A stretch of DNA of 64,000 nt from Paraburkholderia phenazinium (GCF_900142845.1 NZ_FSRU01000002.1:2666001-2730000); one strand, 5' to 3'. Counted from the stretch's first letter, positions 26,454-35,259 are shown. The notes: a model not told the origin generated them from the sequence alone. Translations and numbers: made by a program.

Positions 26454-26556
26454 CGAAAACACTCCTTATAAGATCCAGCGGCACGCAGGCTCAGGCCCAA
26501 TCGCAAGCACCAAAGCACCCAAGCCAAACACGCACCGCATCAACAAAAACAAACCC

Positions 26557-28038
26557 TCAAAACACGCCCTGCGCATCCACCCGCGATGCCGCACCGCGCG
26601 CCACAAAATGCCCGGCCCGCTCACCGGTCGGCTGCCCATCCCGATACGACAACACGCCATTCACCCACACCGCGTCAATCCCATCCGCCGGCTGCTGCGG
26701 CTTCTCGAACGTCGCCGCATCGCGCACACGCGCCGGGTCGAACAGCACCAGATCCGCGTGATACCCGATATGCACCTCGCCACGCTGCGTCAACCCAAAG
26801 CGCCGCGCCGACAAGCTCGTCATCTTGCGCACCGCCTCCTCCAGCGGCAACAACCTCACATCACGCGCGTAATGCCCCAGCACGCGCGGGAACGCGCCCC
26901 ACAAGCGCGGATGCGGCAACGGATCGTTCGGCAAGCCATCGGAGCCCACCATCGTCGCCGGATGCGCCAGGATGCGCATCACGTCGTCCTCCGACATGTT
27001 GTGATACACCGCGCCCGCCGGCTGCAAACGCTTGCCCGCCTCCTGCTGCGACACACCCCACTCCGCGGCAATCACCTTCACCAGCTTGCCGGCCATCTCC
27101 GGATGCGGCTCCGACCACGTAATCGTGATGTTGATATCGCCCGTCACCTGCTTCAGATCCAAAGTCGACGAACTACGGTTGTACGGATAACAGTCGCAGC
27201 CAATCGGCTGCAATCGACGCGCGCCCTCCAGCGACTTCAGCACCTCGGGGCTGCGCCCCCAGTTCGACGGCCCCGCGCACTTCAGATGCGAAATCACCAC
27301 CGGCACCCGCGCGTGACGTCCCACGCGGTAGGCCTCATCCATCGCGTCGAGAATCGCCTCGAACTCCGTGCGCATGTGCGTCGTGTACAGCGCACCGACC
27401 GCCGCGAGAGGCTCGGCGAGCGCCATCACTTCTTCCGTCGGCGCCGAGAACGCTGAGCCGTACGCCAGGCCCGAACTCAGCCCGAGCGCGCCATGCTGAA
27501 GCGCCTCTTCCAGCTGCGCGCACATCCCTTCGATTTCCTGCGCGGTGGCCGCACGGTCGAGCCGGTCCATCTGGTTGTTGCGCAGCGCCGTATGCCCGAT
27601 CAGCGCGCCGACGTTCACCGCCGGGCGCGCCGCATTCACGGCTTCGACGTACGCAGCGAAGGTCGGATACTGGAACGCGTCGCGCTCGCCGAGCAGGTTC
27701 ATCGGATCGGGCGGATCGCCCTTCAACGCCACCGGCGACGCGCTGATGCCGCAGTTGCCGACGATCACCGTCGTCACCCCCTGGCTGATCTTCGGCAGCA
27801 TTTGCGGCGCGCGAATCACGTGGGTGTCGTCGTGCGTGTGGACGTCGATAAACCCTGGCGCCAGCGCCCGTCCGTTCGCTTCGATGATCTCTTCGGCCAG
27901 CCAGTTCGACAGATTGCCGATCGCCACAATCTTGCCGTCACGCACGGCCACGTCGCGTTCGACCGGAGGCGCGCCTGTGCCGTCGTACAGTTGTGCGTCG
28001 ATGATCAGCGTGTCCGCGGCTTCGGGATGCGAATGCAT
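26557..28038 (-). CDS. N-acyl-D-amino-acid deacylase (D-aminoacylase)
   Basis: A 493-aa amidohydrolase-superfamily enzyme that frees D-amino acids from N-acyl forms. The metal-binding His67-x-His69 (GFIDVHTHDD) is present. Family segments follow in order: VGNCGISASP, SSGLAYGSAF, THMRTEFEAILDAMDEAYRVG, VISHLKCAG and GSDGLPNDPLPHPR. The C-terminal small beta domain reads GEVHIGYHADLVLFDPARV, typical of D-aminoacylases. The stop of the RpiR regulator lies 3 nt upstream of its start, and ridA follows after about 100 nt. Taken with the divergent deaminase, the context is D-amino-acid catabolism. The exact substrate (acyl-D-Glu, acyl-D-Met or other) cannot be read. Confidence 0.92.
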   Translation of the reverse strand: MHSHPEAADTLIIDAQLYDGTGAPPVERDVAVRDGKIVAIGNLSNWLAEEIIEANGRALAPGFIDVHTHDDTHVIRAPQMLPKISQGVTTVIVGNCGISASPVALKGDPPDPMNLLGERDAFQYPTFAAYVEAVNAARPAVNVGALIGHTALRNNQMDRLDRAATAQEIEGMCAQLEEALQHGALGLSSGLAYGSAFSAPTEEVMALAEPLAAVGALYTTHMRTEFEAILDAMDEAYRVGRHARVPVVISHLKCAGPSNWGRSPEVLKSLEGARRLQPIGCDCYPYNRSSSTLDLKQVTGDINITITWSEPHPEMAGKLVKVIAAEWGVSQQEAGKRLQPAGAVYHNMSEDDVMRILAHPATMVGSDGLPNDPLPHPRLWGAFPRVLGHYARDVRLLPLEEAVRKMTSLSARRFGLTQRGEVHIGYHADLVLFDPARVRDAATFEKPQQPADGIDAVWVNGVLSYRDGQPTGERAGHFVARGAASRVDAQGVF

Positions 28039-28041
28039 GGG

Positions 28042-28932
28042 TCAGTCTCCTAGCGGTTGTCGGTCGCCGCCGCCGCGGTGCGCATCCAGCGCGTGTTTCA
28101 TGCGGCGCAGCAATTCGCGGCTCTCGTCACCCTGGCTGACAGCGAGTTCGGTGACGAGAACATCGAGCGCCATCATCATCGCGTAGCGGGATGACGATGG
28201 CTTGTAAATGAAATCGGTTTCGAAAGCGACGATCGGGATCACCCAGTCGGCCAGCCGCGCCAGCGGCGATGCGGGCGCGGTCAGCGTGATCAGCGTCGCG
28301 CCGTAGCTGCGCGCGATGCGGCAGTTCTCCACCATCTCCGGCACCCGTCCGGTGGCCGATAACGCAATCACGACACATTCGCGCGATACCGTGCTTGCCA
28401 CCATGCGTTGCAGCAAGCCGTCCTGGTAGGTTGCCACCGGCCGGCCGAGGCGCACAAGGCGAAAGCGCATTTCATCGGCCAGCGAGGTCGAACCGCCGCC
28501 CATGCCGAACACGTAGATCATGCGCGCTTCGCGCAAGGCGGCGGCGGCCTCGGCGACCGGCGCCTTGCGCAGCAACTGATGGTTATGAGTCAGCGCGGTC
28601 TGCACTTCCTCGAACACCCGGGTAGCAAGCGGTTCAGGCGTCTGTGCCGACGCGCCGCTTTGCAAAAAGCGCTGGCCCACCGCCGCCGCCTGGGCGAGCC
28701 GCAGCTTCAGTTCGCGCACGTCACGGCAGCCCACGGCCTTGGCGAAGCGTGTGACCGTGGCGACGCTCACCCCCGCCTGCCGCGCCAGCGCGCCAATGCT
28801 CGCGCGCGATGCGCCGGTCAGGTCGTCGAGGATCAGCGCGGCTACCTTGCGCTCGGCCGAGCGCAACTCCGGCGCGCATTCGGCGATGCGGGCGACGATG
28901 TCGAAAGTAAGCGGTTCAGCGCTGGAGTTCAT
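28042..28932 (-). CDS. RpiR-family transcriptional regulator
   Basis: A 296-aa regulator. An N-terminal RpiR helix-turn-helix (about 1-80: SIGALARQAGVSVATVTRFAKAVGC) is followed by a SIS sugar-isomerase-like domain (about 125-260: IYVFGMGGGSTSLADEMRFRLVRLG and CVVIALSATGRVPE). The open frame runs to 29058, but the ATG at 28932 gives the usual family N-terminus. It precedes the D-aminoacylase gene by 3 nt and is divergent from the D-amino-acid deaminase, so it probably controls both. RpiR proteins generally sense phosphosugars, and a peptidoglycan- or amino-sugar-derived signal would be inference. Confidence 0.9.
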   Translation of the reverse strand: MNSSAEPLTFDIVARIAECAPELRSAERKVAALILDDLTGASRASIGALARQAGVSVATVTRFAKAVGCRDVRELKLRLAQAAAVGQRFLQSGASAQTPEPLATRVFEEVQTALTHNHQLLRKAPVAEAAAALREARMIYVFGMGGGSTSLADEMRFRLVRLGRPVATYQDGLLQRMVASTVSRECVVIALSATGRVPEMVENCRIARSYGATLITLTAPASPLARLADWVIPIVAFETDFIYKPSSSRYAMMMALDVLVTELAVSQGDESRELLRRMKHALDAHRGGGDRQPLGD

Positions 28933-29028
28933 GAGGGACGTCAGGATCGTGGGGACCGTAGCGGCGCCCGAAACGCCGCGCGCGGCACCTTGTACCAACC
29001 GGCTGTGCCGCCGTGGTACTAAATAACA

Positions 29029-29066
29029 TTTCAGGAAACATCCTACTTTCGGTAACATGTGAAAGT
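29029..29066. promoter_or_regulatory. candidate RpiR operator between the divergent D-amino-acid genes
   Basis: The gap between the regulator and the deaminase holds two near-identical direct repeats, TTTCAGGAAACAT (29029-29041) and TTTCGGTAACAT (29047-29058). The second is also the left part of an inverted repeat ACTTTC-N10-GAAAGT (29045-29066). The position is right for joint control of both transcripts. The repeats are seen; the binding is inferred. Confidence 0.45.
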
Positions 29067-29107
29067 CAACTTCGCTGCAATTTATCTGGACGATGGAGCA
29101 GGATTAC

Positions 29108-30385
29108 ATGAAAGTTACAAACTATCAGGGCGCAACGATTGATCCTTATAGCAAGGGCTTGGGCATGGTTCCGGGCACCAGTATCCAGTTGATGGACGCC
29201 GGCCGCCTTGAATGGAATCTGCTGAACGAGGACGTGAGCCTGCCGGCCGCCGTGCTCTACGCAGATCGCATCGAGCACAACCTGAAGTGGATGCAAGCGT
29301 TCGTCGCGGAATACGGCGTCAAGCTCGCGCCGCACGGCAAGACCACCATGGCGCCGCAACTGTTTCGCCGTCAGCTCGAAACCGGCGCATGGGGCATCAC
29401 GCTCGCCACCGCTCACCAGGTGCGGGCCGCTTATCACGGCGGCGTGTCGCGCGTCCTGATGGCCAATCAACTGGTCGGTCGCCGCAACATGCTGATGATC
29501 GCCGAAATGCTGAGCGATCCCGAGTTCGAGTTCTTCTGCCTGGTGGATTCGGTTGAGGGCGTCGAGCAACTCGGCAAGTTCTTCGGCTCGGTGCGCAAAT
29601 CGCTGAACGTGCTGCTCGAACTCGGCGTGCCGGGCGGGCGCACTGGCGTGCGCGACGAGGCACAGCGCAACGCGGTACTCGATGCGATCGCGCGCTACCC
29701 GGATGCGCTGAAGCTCGCCGGCGTCGAACTGTACGAGGGTGTGCTGAAGGAAGAGCAGGAGGTGCGCGAGTTTCTGCAGAGCGCCGTGGCCATCACGCGC
29801 ACGCTGACTGACGAAGGACGCTTTGCGCGCACGCCGGCCATTCTGTCCGGCGCCGGCTCGGCCTGGTACGACGTGGTGGCGGAAGAATTCGTGAAGGCAT
29901 CGCAAGCGGGCGAGGTGGAAGTCGTGCTGCGGCCGGGCTGCTATCTGACGCATGACGTCGGCGTCTACCGGAAAGCGCAGACGGACATTTTTGCGCGCAA
30001 TCCGGTGGCCAGGAAGATGGGTGAGGGGCTACTGCCGGCGCTGCAACTGTGGGCCTATGTGCAGTCGATTCCCGAACCGGACCGCGCCATCATCGGACTC
30101 GGCAAGCGTGATTCCGCTTTCGACGCCGGCATGCCCGAACCCGCCCGCCACTACCGTCCGGGCAACGAAGCGCCGCGCGAGATTGCGGCCAGCGAGGGTT
30201 GGGAGATTTTCAGCATGATGGATCAGCACGCGTATCTGCGGATTCCCGCCGGAGCAGATCTGAAAGTCGGCGACATGATTGCGTTCGACATCTCGCATCC
30301 CTGCCTGACCTTCGATAAGTGGCGCCAGTTGCTGGTGGTGGATCCGTCGTATCAGGTCACGGAAGTGATCGAGACGTTCTTCTGA
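29108..30385 (+). CDS. D-amino-acid deaminase / D-serine dehydratase-like PLP protein
   Basis: A 425-aa fold-type III PLP enzyme with an alanine-racemase-like N-terminal barrel and a C-terminal D-serine-dehydratase-like domain. Lys78 in LAPHGKTTMAPQLF is the expected Schiff-base lysine. The C-terminal HPCLTFDKW has the His and Cys that bind zinc in DSD1-type enzymes, and QHAYL is nearby. Such proteins deaminate D-Ser, D-Thr or other D-amino acids and are often labelled amino acid deaminase. An ATG at 29093 is in frame, but GGAG/AGG is 5-9 nt before the ATG at 29108, which I prefer. It is divergent from the RpiR regulator, with D-aminoacylase and RidA beyond. Confidence 0.9.
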   Translation: MKVTNYQGATIDPYSKGLGMVPGTSIQLMDAGRLEWNLLNEDVSLPAAVLYADRIEHNLKWMQAFVAEYGVKLAPHGKTTMAPQLFRRQLETGAWGITLATAHQVRAAYHGGVSRVLMANQLVGRRNMLMIAEMLSDPEFEFFCLVDSVEGVEQLGKFFGSVRKSLNVLLELGVPGGRTGVRDEAQRNAVLDAIARYPDALKLAGVELYEGVLKEEQEVREFLQSAVAITRTLTDEGRFARTPAILSGAGSAWYDVVAEEFVKASQAGEVEVVLRPGCYLTHDVGVYRKAQTDIFARNPVARKMGEGLLPALQLWAYVQSIPEPDRAIIGLGKRDSAFDAGMPEPARHYRPGNEAPREIAASEGWEIFSMMDQHAYLRIPAGADLKVGDMIAFDISHPCLTFDKWRQLLVVDPSYQVTEVIETFF

Positions 30386-30401
30386 CAGAGGAACATACGA
30401 G

Positions 30402-30429
30402 GAGCGGTAAGCGTGAGCGCTTGCCGCTC
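30402..30429. terminator. hairpin shared by convergent deaminase and marR
   Basis: GAGCGGTAAGC (30402-30412) pairs with GCTTGCCGCTC (30419-30429), 10 of 11 Watson-Crick with one wobble. It lies between two convergent genes and covers the marR stop codon. No T-run is present, so it may be a weak bidirectional terminator. Confidence 0.4.
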
Positions 30430-30883
30430 ACTGAGCGTCTTGCGCCACTCCCGCCGCGCTGACCTCGCCAATCCGTACCTCGAGCATCTTCAACGCACCG
30501 GATAGCGCAGCCAGCGCGTCGTCCGGCACCCCGGCGATCGTGTCATGCAGGAAAGCGTTGCGGCGCGGCAGGCTCTCTGCTGTCGCGGCCATGCCCGCGT
30601 CCGTGAGACGCACGTTGGTCACGCGGTTATCGCGCTCGTCCATGCTGCGCGAAATCCAGCCCAGCACTTCGAGCGCTTTCAACTGCCGCGTCAATGCACC
30701 GGGATCGACCCGCAGGCGCTCGACGAGTCGCTTCTGCGACGACTCTCCACCCTGGTCGTGCAAGGCCAGCATCACACGCCAACGCGGCATGGGATGCCCA
30801 ACCTGCGCCTCGAACGCCGACATGAACGCCCGATAGGTGCGGCCGAATTGCTGAACGATGGCGATGCGATCCTGATCTTCCAT
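30428..30883 (-). CDS. MarR-family transcriptional regulator
   Basis: A 151-aa winged-helix repressor. The MarR core is clear: RWRVMLALHDQGGESSQKRL, then the recognition segment LRVDPGALTRQLKALEVLGWISRSMDERDNR and the wing VTNVRLTDAG. The start ATG at 30883 is preferred over a TTG farther upstream. It follows the MFS exporter gene by 29 nt on the same strand, so it is the second gene of an exporter-regulator operon. A 12-bp palindrome at the operon promoter is a good operator candidate. The ligand is probably a phenolic or antibiotic-like compound, as is usual in the family. Confidence 0.9.
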   Translation of the reverse strand: MEDQDRIAIVQQFGRTYRAFMSAFEAQVGHPMPRWRVMLALHDQGGESSQKRLVERLRVDPGALTRQLKALEVLGWISRSMDERDNRVTNVRLTDAGMAATAESLPRRNAFLHDTIAGVPDDALAALSGALKMLEVRIGEVSAAGVAQDAQ

Positions 30884-30912
30884 GGTGTACCGACGATGCG
30901 GGTGTTCGAAAC

Positions 30913-32508
30913 TCAATCTGCGTGGATGACCGGTTCAACCTGACGCCGGATCTTGATAGGCGGCACACGGTGGCTCTGCCAGACCGACACGACGGCGATC
31001 ACGGCGGCCAGCGCGAGACCCAGATGAATCGCCGAGACAAGCGCTTCGCGCGCCGACTCGAGCAGCATTGCACCGTTGTGGCCGGCGTGCGTCAACTGGC
31101 CCAGCAAGGTGGCTTGCGCGTCGTGATTGATGAGGATCTGCGGATCCCCGAGATCGGAGAACCAGTGCGTGGCCTGATCGCGCTCCAGCGCGCTACGCAC
31201 GCCGCTCGCGTACATATGCGTCACGAGCGTACCGGTCAGCGCCGTGCCGATCATCCCGCCAATCATCCGCAGCGATTGCAGCAACGCCGTCGCAATACCA
31301 AGGTGTTCCCGCCCGGCGGTTTGCTGCGCGAAGATCGTCAGATTCGGCATCACAAAGCCAAGACCAAGACCGCCGATCACCATGAACGTCATCAACAGCC
31401 ATTGCGGCATCGCGCGGGTCGCCACCACGACGCCGAGACACGCCAGCGCCATCATCGTAAAGCCGATATACAGCATCAGATTCGGATTGCGCACCCGCGA
31501 CACGATCCGGCCGTTGGCGATGCTGCCAATCGTAATGAACACGACCAGCGGCGTGATCACGAGGCCCGCCTCCTTCGGCGACATGCCAAAGCCGCCCTGG
31601 AACAGCAGCGGTGCGTAGAACAGCAGGGAGAACATCGAAAAACCGCCGAGCACGGCCAGCGTGAACAATGCGGCGAGACTGCGGTTGCGGAACATGTCGA
31701 CCGGCAGAATGGCCGTCGGGCAACGCTGTTCCCATTTCCACAGCGAGTAGGCCGAGGCCACGCTCGCCACCAGCAGGGCAACGGCCGTAAACGTCACGCC
31801 GTGTTTAGGCAGCATCTCGACGAACAATTGCAGCGAGCCGAGCGAGATGGCGATCAGCAACGCGCCGGGCCAATCGAGGCGCATCTTGCCTTCGTGCTCG
31901 ACATGCCGTAAATGCGGCAGGAAGCGCCAGACGAAGAACAGCGACAGCAAGCCGACCGGCAGATTCACATAGAAGACCGAACGCCACCCATAGTACTGCG
32001 TGAGAAAGCCGCCGAGCGATGGTCCGATAGCGTTGGCGATGCCGAACGCCGAACTCATCAGCACCTGCCAGCGCAGACGGACGACAGAATCGGGGAACAG
32101 ATCGGGAATACAGGCGAAGGCGGTGCCGACCAGCATACCGCCGCCGATACCCTGCAGACCGCGCGCCAGCACGAGGAACAGCATGCTGTTGGCCATGCCG
32201 CACAGTACCGACGCGGCCGTGAAGACCACGATCGACGCAATCACGAACGGCTTGCGCCCGTAGTAGTCGCCGAGGCGGCCGAAGATCGGCACCGTGATGA
32301 CCGAGGTCAGCAGGTACGACGTGGCGACCCACGCGTAGAGCTCGAAGCCTTTGAGCTCGGCCACGATCGTGGGCAACGCGGTGCCGACGACGGTTTGGTC
32401 GAGCGCGACCAGCATCGTCACGAAAGACACGCCGAGCATCGCCATCAGCGATTCCCGGAACGGTAAGACTTGCCCACTCGAGTGGTGAGCCGCGGTATGG
32501 ACGGCCAT
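30913..32508 (-). CDS. MFS multidrug exporter, DHA2 (14-TM) family
   Basis: A 531-aa inner-membrane proton antiporter of the EmrB/QacA type. Motif LDQTVVGTALPTI in helix 1 and GRLGDYYGRKPF (motif A) between helices 2 and 3 are present. The hydrophobic pattern is consistent with 14 helices, and the length fits DHA2 members (500-550 aa). It is the first gene of an operon with a MarR repressor 29 nt downstream. No membrane fusion protein is encoded nearby, so it would act alone or with a remote partner. The cargo is unknown; drug, dye or aromatic acid export is the family norm. Confidence 0.92.
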   Translation of the reverse strand: MAVHTAAHHSSGQVLPFRESLMAMLGVSFVTMLVALDQTVVGTALPTIVAELKGFELYAWVATSYLLTSVITVPIFGRLGDYYGRKPFVIASIVVFTAASVLCGMANSMLFLVLARGLQGIGGGMLVGTAFACIPDLFPDSVVRLRWQVLMSSAFGIANAIGPSLGGFLTQYYGWRSVFYVNLPVGLLSLFFVWRFLPHLRHVEHEGKMRLDWPGALLIAISLGSLQLFVEMLPKHGVTFTAVALLVASVASAYSLWKWEQRCPTAILPVDMFRNRSLAALFTLAVLGGFSMFSLLFYAPLLFQGGFGMSPKEAGLVITPLVVFITIGSIANGRIVSRVRNPNLMLYIGFTMMALACLGVVVATRAMPQWLLMTFMVIGGLGLGFVMPNLTIFAQQTAGREHLGIATALLQSLRMIGGMIGTALTGTLVTHMYASGVRSALERDQATHWFSDLGDPQILINHDAQATLLGQLTHAGHNGAMLLESAREALVSAIHLGLALAAVIAVVSVWQSHRVPPIKIRRQVEPVIHAD

Positions 32509-32527
32509 ATTTTTGATAGCGCAACAG

Positions 32528-32539
32528 TTGACGCGTCAA
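32528..32539. promoter_or_regulatory. 12-bp palindrome, candidate MarR operator
   Basis: TTGACGCGTCAA is a perfect palindrome 20 bp upstream of the exporter start codon, in an A/T-rich promoter stretch. Sites of this size and symmetry are typical for MarR repressors that autoregulate an exporter-marR operon. The protein-site link is inference. Confidence 0.6.
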
Positions 32540-32650
32540 ACAATAGGGAATCATACCATGTTATGGCGCTCTAAACTGCGAGTGACGGTGCACATTCCGG
32601 TTCGCCGCCGATCGAACTATCTACAGAATCCGCCTGCGCCAGGGAGGCAC

Positions 32651-33493
32651 ATGGAGTCCACTTCGCTCGCCGAACAAAGCTTGTCCGACGAAGACCTGAT
32701 TGCGCTGCGCCGCGCAAAACACGAGCTGGAAAGCCCGGCGCTGGCGATGAAACTTGCCAGCATCGTCGGGGCGCCGCTCGAAAAGCTGCTGTCGCGGATG
32801 CCGGCCATCGCCAACGAAAAGGTGACCGACGCCACCCAGCTCGCGCTACGCAAGTGCCTGCAGATCGCGCTACGCACGCTCGGGCGTCAGGACGGCGCCA
32901 CGCCGATAATGGTGCCGGACAAGCCCAGCAATCTGCTGCACAAGTTCGCGGTGGCGACAACGGGTGCGGCCGGCGGGGCCTTCGGGCTATTCGCACTACC
33001 GGTGGAATTGCCGGTCACGACCACGCTGATGTTCCGCTCGATCTGCGACATCGCCCGCAGCGAGGGTGAGGACCTGTCGTCGATCGACACGCAGTTGCAA
33101 TGTCTCACGGTGCTGGGGATGGGCGGCACGTCGAAAGCCGACGACGATGCCGACTTCGGCTATTTCATCATGCGCGGCGCGCTGGCCCAGGCGGTCTCGA
33201 AGGCGTCGTCGGAGATTGCGACCAAGGGCTTCACCGCGCACGGCTCAGCCGCACTGCTGCGTCTGCTCAACACCATCGCCTCGCGCTTTTCCGTTCAGGT
33301 GAGCGAACAGATCGCGGCCAAGTCGATCCCGGCGATCGGCGCCGTGCTCGGCGCGATGGTCAATACGGTGTTCATGGACCACTTCCAGCTGGTGGCGCAT
33401 GGCCACTTCACGGTGCGCCGGCTCGAGCGCCAGTACGGACCGGAACTCGTCAAGTCCGCCTATCAGACCATCGACATCGCGCTCGACGGCTGA
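32651..33493 (+). CDS. EcsC-family protein
   Basis: A 280-aa EcsC-domain protein. The core occupies about residues 60-270, with the family Gly/Ala-rich segment TTGAAGGAFGLFALPVELPVTTTLMFRSICDIARSEGED. It ends with the usual LGAMVNTVFMDHFQLVAHGHFTVRRLERQYG. EcsC takes its name from a Bacillus ABC-transporter operon, but no transporter is encoded here and the biochemical role is unknown. The ATG at 32651 follows AGGGAGG at a rather short 3-nt spacing; the open frame upstream is not conserved in style. Its last 31 nt overlap the convergent hydrolase gene. Confidence 0.85.
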   Translation: MESTSLAEQSLSDEDLIALRRAKHELESPALAMKLASIVGAPLEKLLSRMPAIANEKVTDATQLALRKCLQIALRTLGRQDGATPIMVPDKPSNLLHKFAVATTGAAGGAFGLFALPVELPVTTTLMFRSICDIARSEGEDLSSIDTQLQCLTVLGMGGTSKADDDADFGYFIMRGALAQAVSKASSEIATKGFTAHGSAALLRLLNTIASRFSVQVSEQIAAKSIPAIGAVLGAMVNTVFMDHFQLVAHGHFTVRRLERQYGPELVKSAYQTIDIALDG

Positions 33494-34422
33494 CTGCTGC
33501 GCGGGCTCGTCACCTGGCGCACGAAACCGGCGGCGCCGTCGAGCGCCCGTCGCGCCTCCGGGATGAAGGGCGTGAAGATCTGCCAGACGTGCGGCATGTT
33601 CGGCCAGATCTGCAATTCGACCGACACGCCCGCCGAACGCGCGGTCTCGGCTACCCGTCGCGCGTCGTCCAGCAACACCTCGGTGCTGCCAGCCTGAATG
33701 AACAGCGGCGGCAAGCCGTGGAGGTCCGCATAGACCGGCGACGCATAGGGATGAGTGGCTGGCGTATCGCCCAGATAGAGCTTGGCCGCCCGGCCGATGG
33801 CGGGACCGCTGAACATCGGGTCGACGCCGTCGTTGGTGCGGATCGACGCGCCGCTCGCGCCCAGATCCGTCCACGGTGAGAACAGCAGGCCACCCGCCGG
33901 CAACGGATCGCCGGCGTCGCGCAGTGCGACGAGGGTCGCCAATGCAAGACCGCCGCCCGCGGAGTCGCCGGAGATCACGATCGATCGCGCCGGCGTGCCG
34001 TCCGCGAGCAGTTGGCGGTAGGCGGCCAGCGCATCGTCGAGTGCAGCGGGAAACCGGGCTTCGGGTGCGAGCCGGTAATCGAGCGAAAACGCGGGCGCGC
34101 GCGAGCGCGTCGCGAGGCCGAACACGAGCGACCGGTGCGAACGCGGCGAACAGAAGTAGTAACCGCCGCCGTGCAGATAAAGGATGGTAGGAGTGCCGGC
34201 CGCGTGGGCAGCACCGGCGGCGGCAGGTTCCAGCCACTCGCCGCGCAACGTCTCGCCGACGCCGTACTGTTCGCGCAAGCGCCACCCGGACGGCACTTTC
34301 GGTGACCATGCGCGCTTTGCCGTCAGGGCGCGCGCGCCCGCGACATTGATCTCCGTCTTTTGCGTGGCCGGTCGAAACTGACGGCGCAGATACCAGCATG
34401 CGAGAGCACTTTGCCAACTCAT
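33463..34422 (-). CDS. alpha/beta hydrolase, hormone-sensitive-lipase (HSL) family
   Basis: A 319-aa esterase-like enzyme. The oxyanion motif HGGGYYF (about residue 80) and the nucleophile elbow GDSAGG (about residue 153) define the bacterial HSL (family IV) group. The acid and base are placed in IQAGSTEVLLDDAR and NMPHVWQIF near the C-terminus. There is no signal peptide, so it should be cytosolic, acting on short acyl esters. The start at 34422 follows a strong GGAGGGG ribosome site. The 3' end overlaps the convergent EcsC gene by 31 nt, so the transcripts are antisense there. Confidence 0.9.
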   Translation of the reverse strand: MSWQSALACWYLRRQFRPATQKTEINVAGARALTAKRAWSPKVPSGWRLREQYGVGETLRGEWLEPAAAGAAHAAGTPTILYLHGGGYYFCSPRSHRSLVFGLATRSRAPAFSLDYRLAPEARFPAALDDALAAYRQLLADGTPARSIVISGDSAGGGLALATLVALRDAGDPLPAGGLLFSPWTDLGASGASIRTNDGVDPMFSGPAIGRAAKLYLGDTPATHPYASPVYADLHGLPPLFIQAGSTEVLLDDARRVAETARSAGVSVELQIWPNMPHVWQIFTPFIPEARRALDGAAGFVRQVTSPRSSQPSSAMSMV

Positions 34423-34615
34423 CGGATCCCCTCCGTGAACGCTTGACGGTCATGGTACGTGCGTTCGTGGGCACGTCGCTGGGTGAGCGGTTCTAATCCG
34501 GCTGGAATGCGACCTGAACGGGGGCCTTCGTGATCGGCATGTGCCGCGTCCGGGACGAGAGCGTGATATTCATTCCGACCAGCCGACGGCTATGGCTGTG
34601 GCTACGACGCGCCGG

Positions 34616-35050
34616 TTAGTTGGAAGGCAACACCTGACCGCGAATCTCACCCGATGGGTTCTGCACGGTATGGATGTTGAAATACCATTGGCCGGCCATC
34701 AGGTCGGTTACCTGCTGATCCGATAGGGTCGCCGAACCTTTGATCGGGCTGGCGAGCGCCCCCTTCTCGATCGGAACCTGGACCTTGGCGTTCTGCCCGA
34801 CCGGCGCCGGACCGTGGAAGTGAGCCCCCGTGGTGGGACTGGACAGGCCTTCGTAAGTGATCGTCCACTGCAACGCCTTGGTCGACGTATCGAAGGTGGC
34901 GTTCAGCATGCCGTGCCCGTGACTCACGCGCGGTGGGACTTCGCTCGACGGTTCGAGGTCGGCCTTGAGCGCCACCGTGTCTGCGAAGGCGATCCCCGAC
35001 GCCAGCGCCCACAACACGACGCCCAGACTCAGCTTCCGAATTGCAATCAT
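34616..35050 (-). CDS. secreted CHRD-domain protein
   Basis: A 144-aa exported protein. A signal peptide occupies about residues 1-23 (IRKLSLGVVLWALASGIAFA). The rest is one CHRD domain: LEPSSEVPPRVSHGHGMLNATFD, then TTGAHFHGPA and WYFNIHTVQNPSGEIRGQVLP. CHRD was named from chordin; bacterial members are extracytoplasmic and of unknown role. No metal-binding set beyond scattered His is evident. The ATG at 35050 gives the signal peptide; the frame upstream to 35164 is discounted. It stands alone between a hydrolase gene and a candidate small RNA locus. Confidence 0.87.
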   Translation of the reverse strand: MIAIRKLSLGVVLWALASGIAFADTVALKADLEPSSEVPPRVSHGHGMLNATFDTSTKALQWTITYEGLSSPTTGAHFHGPAPVGQNAKVQVPIEKGALASPIKGSATLSDQQVTDLMAGQWYFNIHTVQNPSGEIRGQVLPSN

Positions 35051-35259
35051 ATTTTTCTCCGGACTTGGTGCACCGCCGCACCAGCGGACAGGCTGCGCAC
35101 GGAGCCACCACATACTAGTGCAATTCACTCGCTGACGTTGGGCTGACTGGACCATCCGACGCACGGCCGATTCCTTCCCGGCAGAAACCGTGCCGCCACC
35201 CGGTTCAACATTTCAAAATACTTAATTGCGCATTTTGCACAGAATCGACTCGCGATGGA

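Noticed and set aside
26061..26462. GTG at 26462 as the ridA start
   Set aside because: The ATG at 26453 has AAGGAG at 8 nt and gives the standard family N-terminus, while the GTG overlaps that ribosome site.
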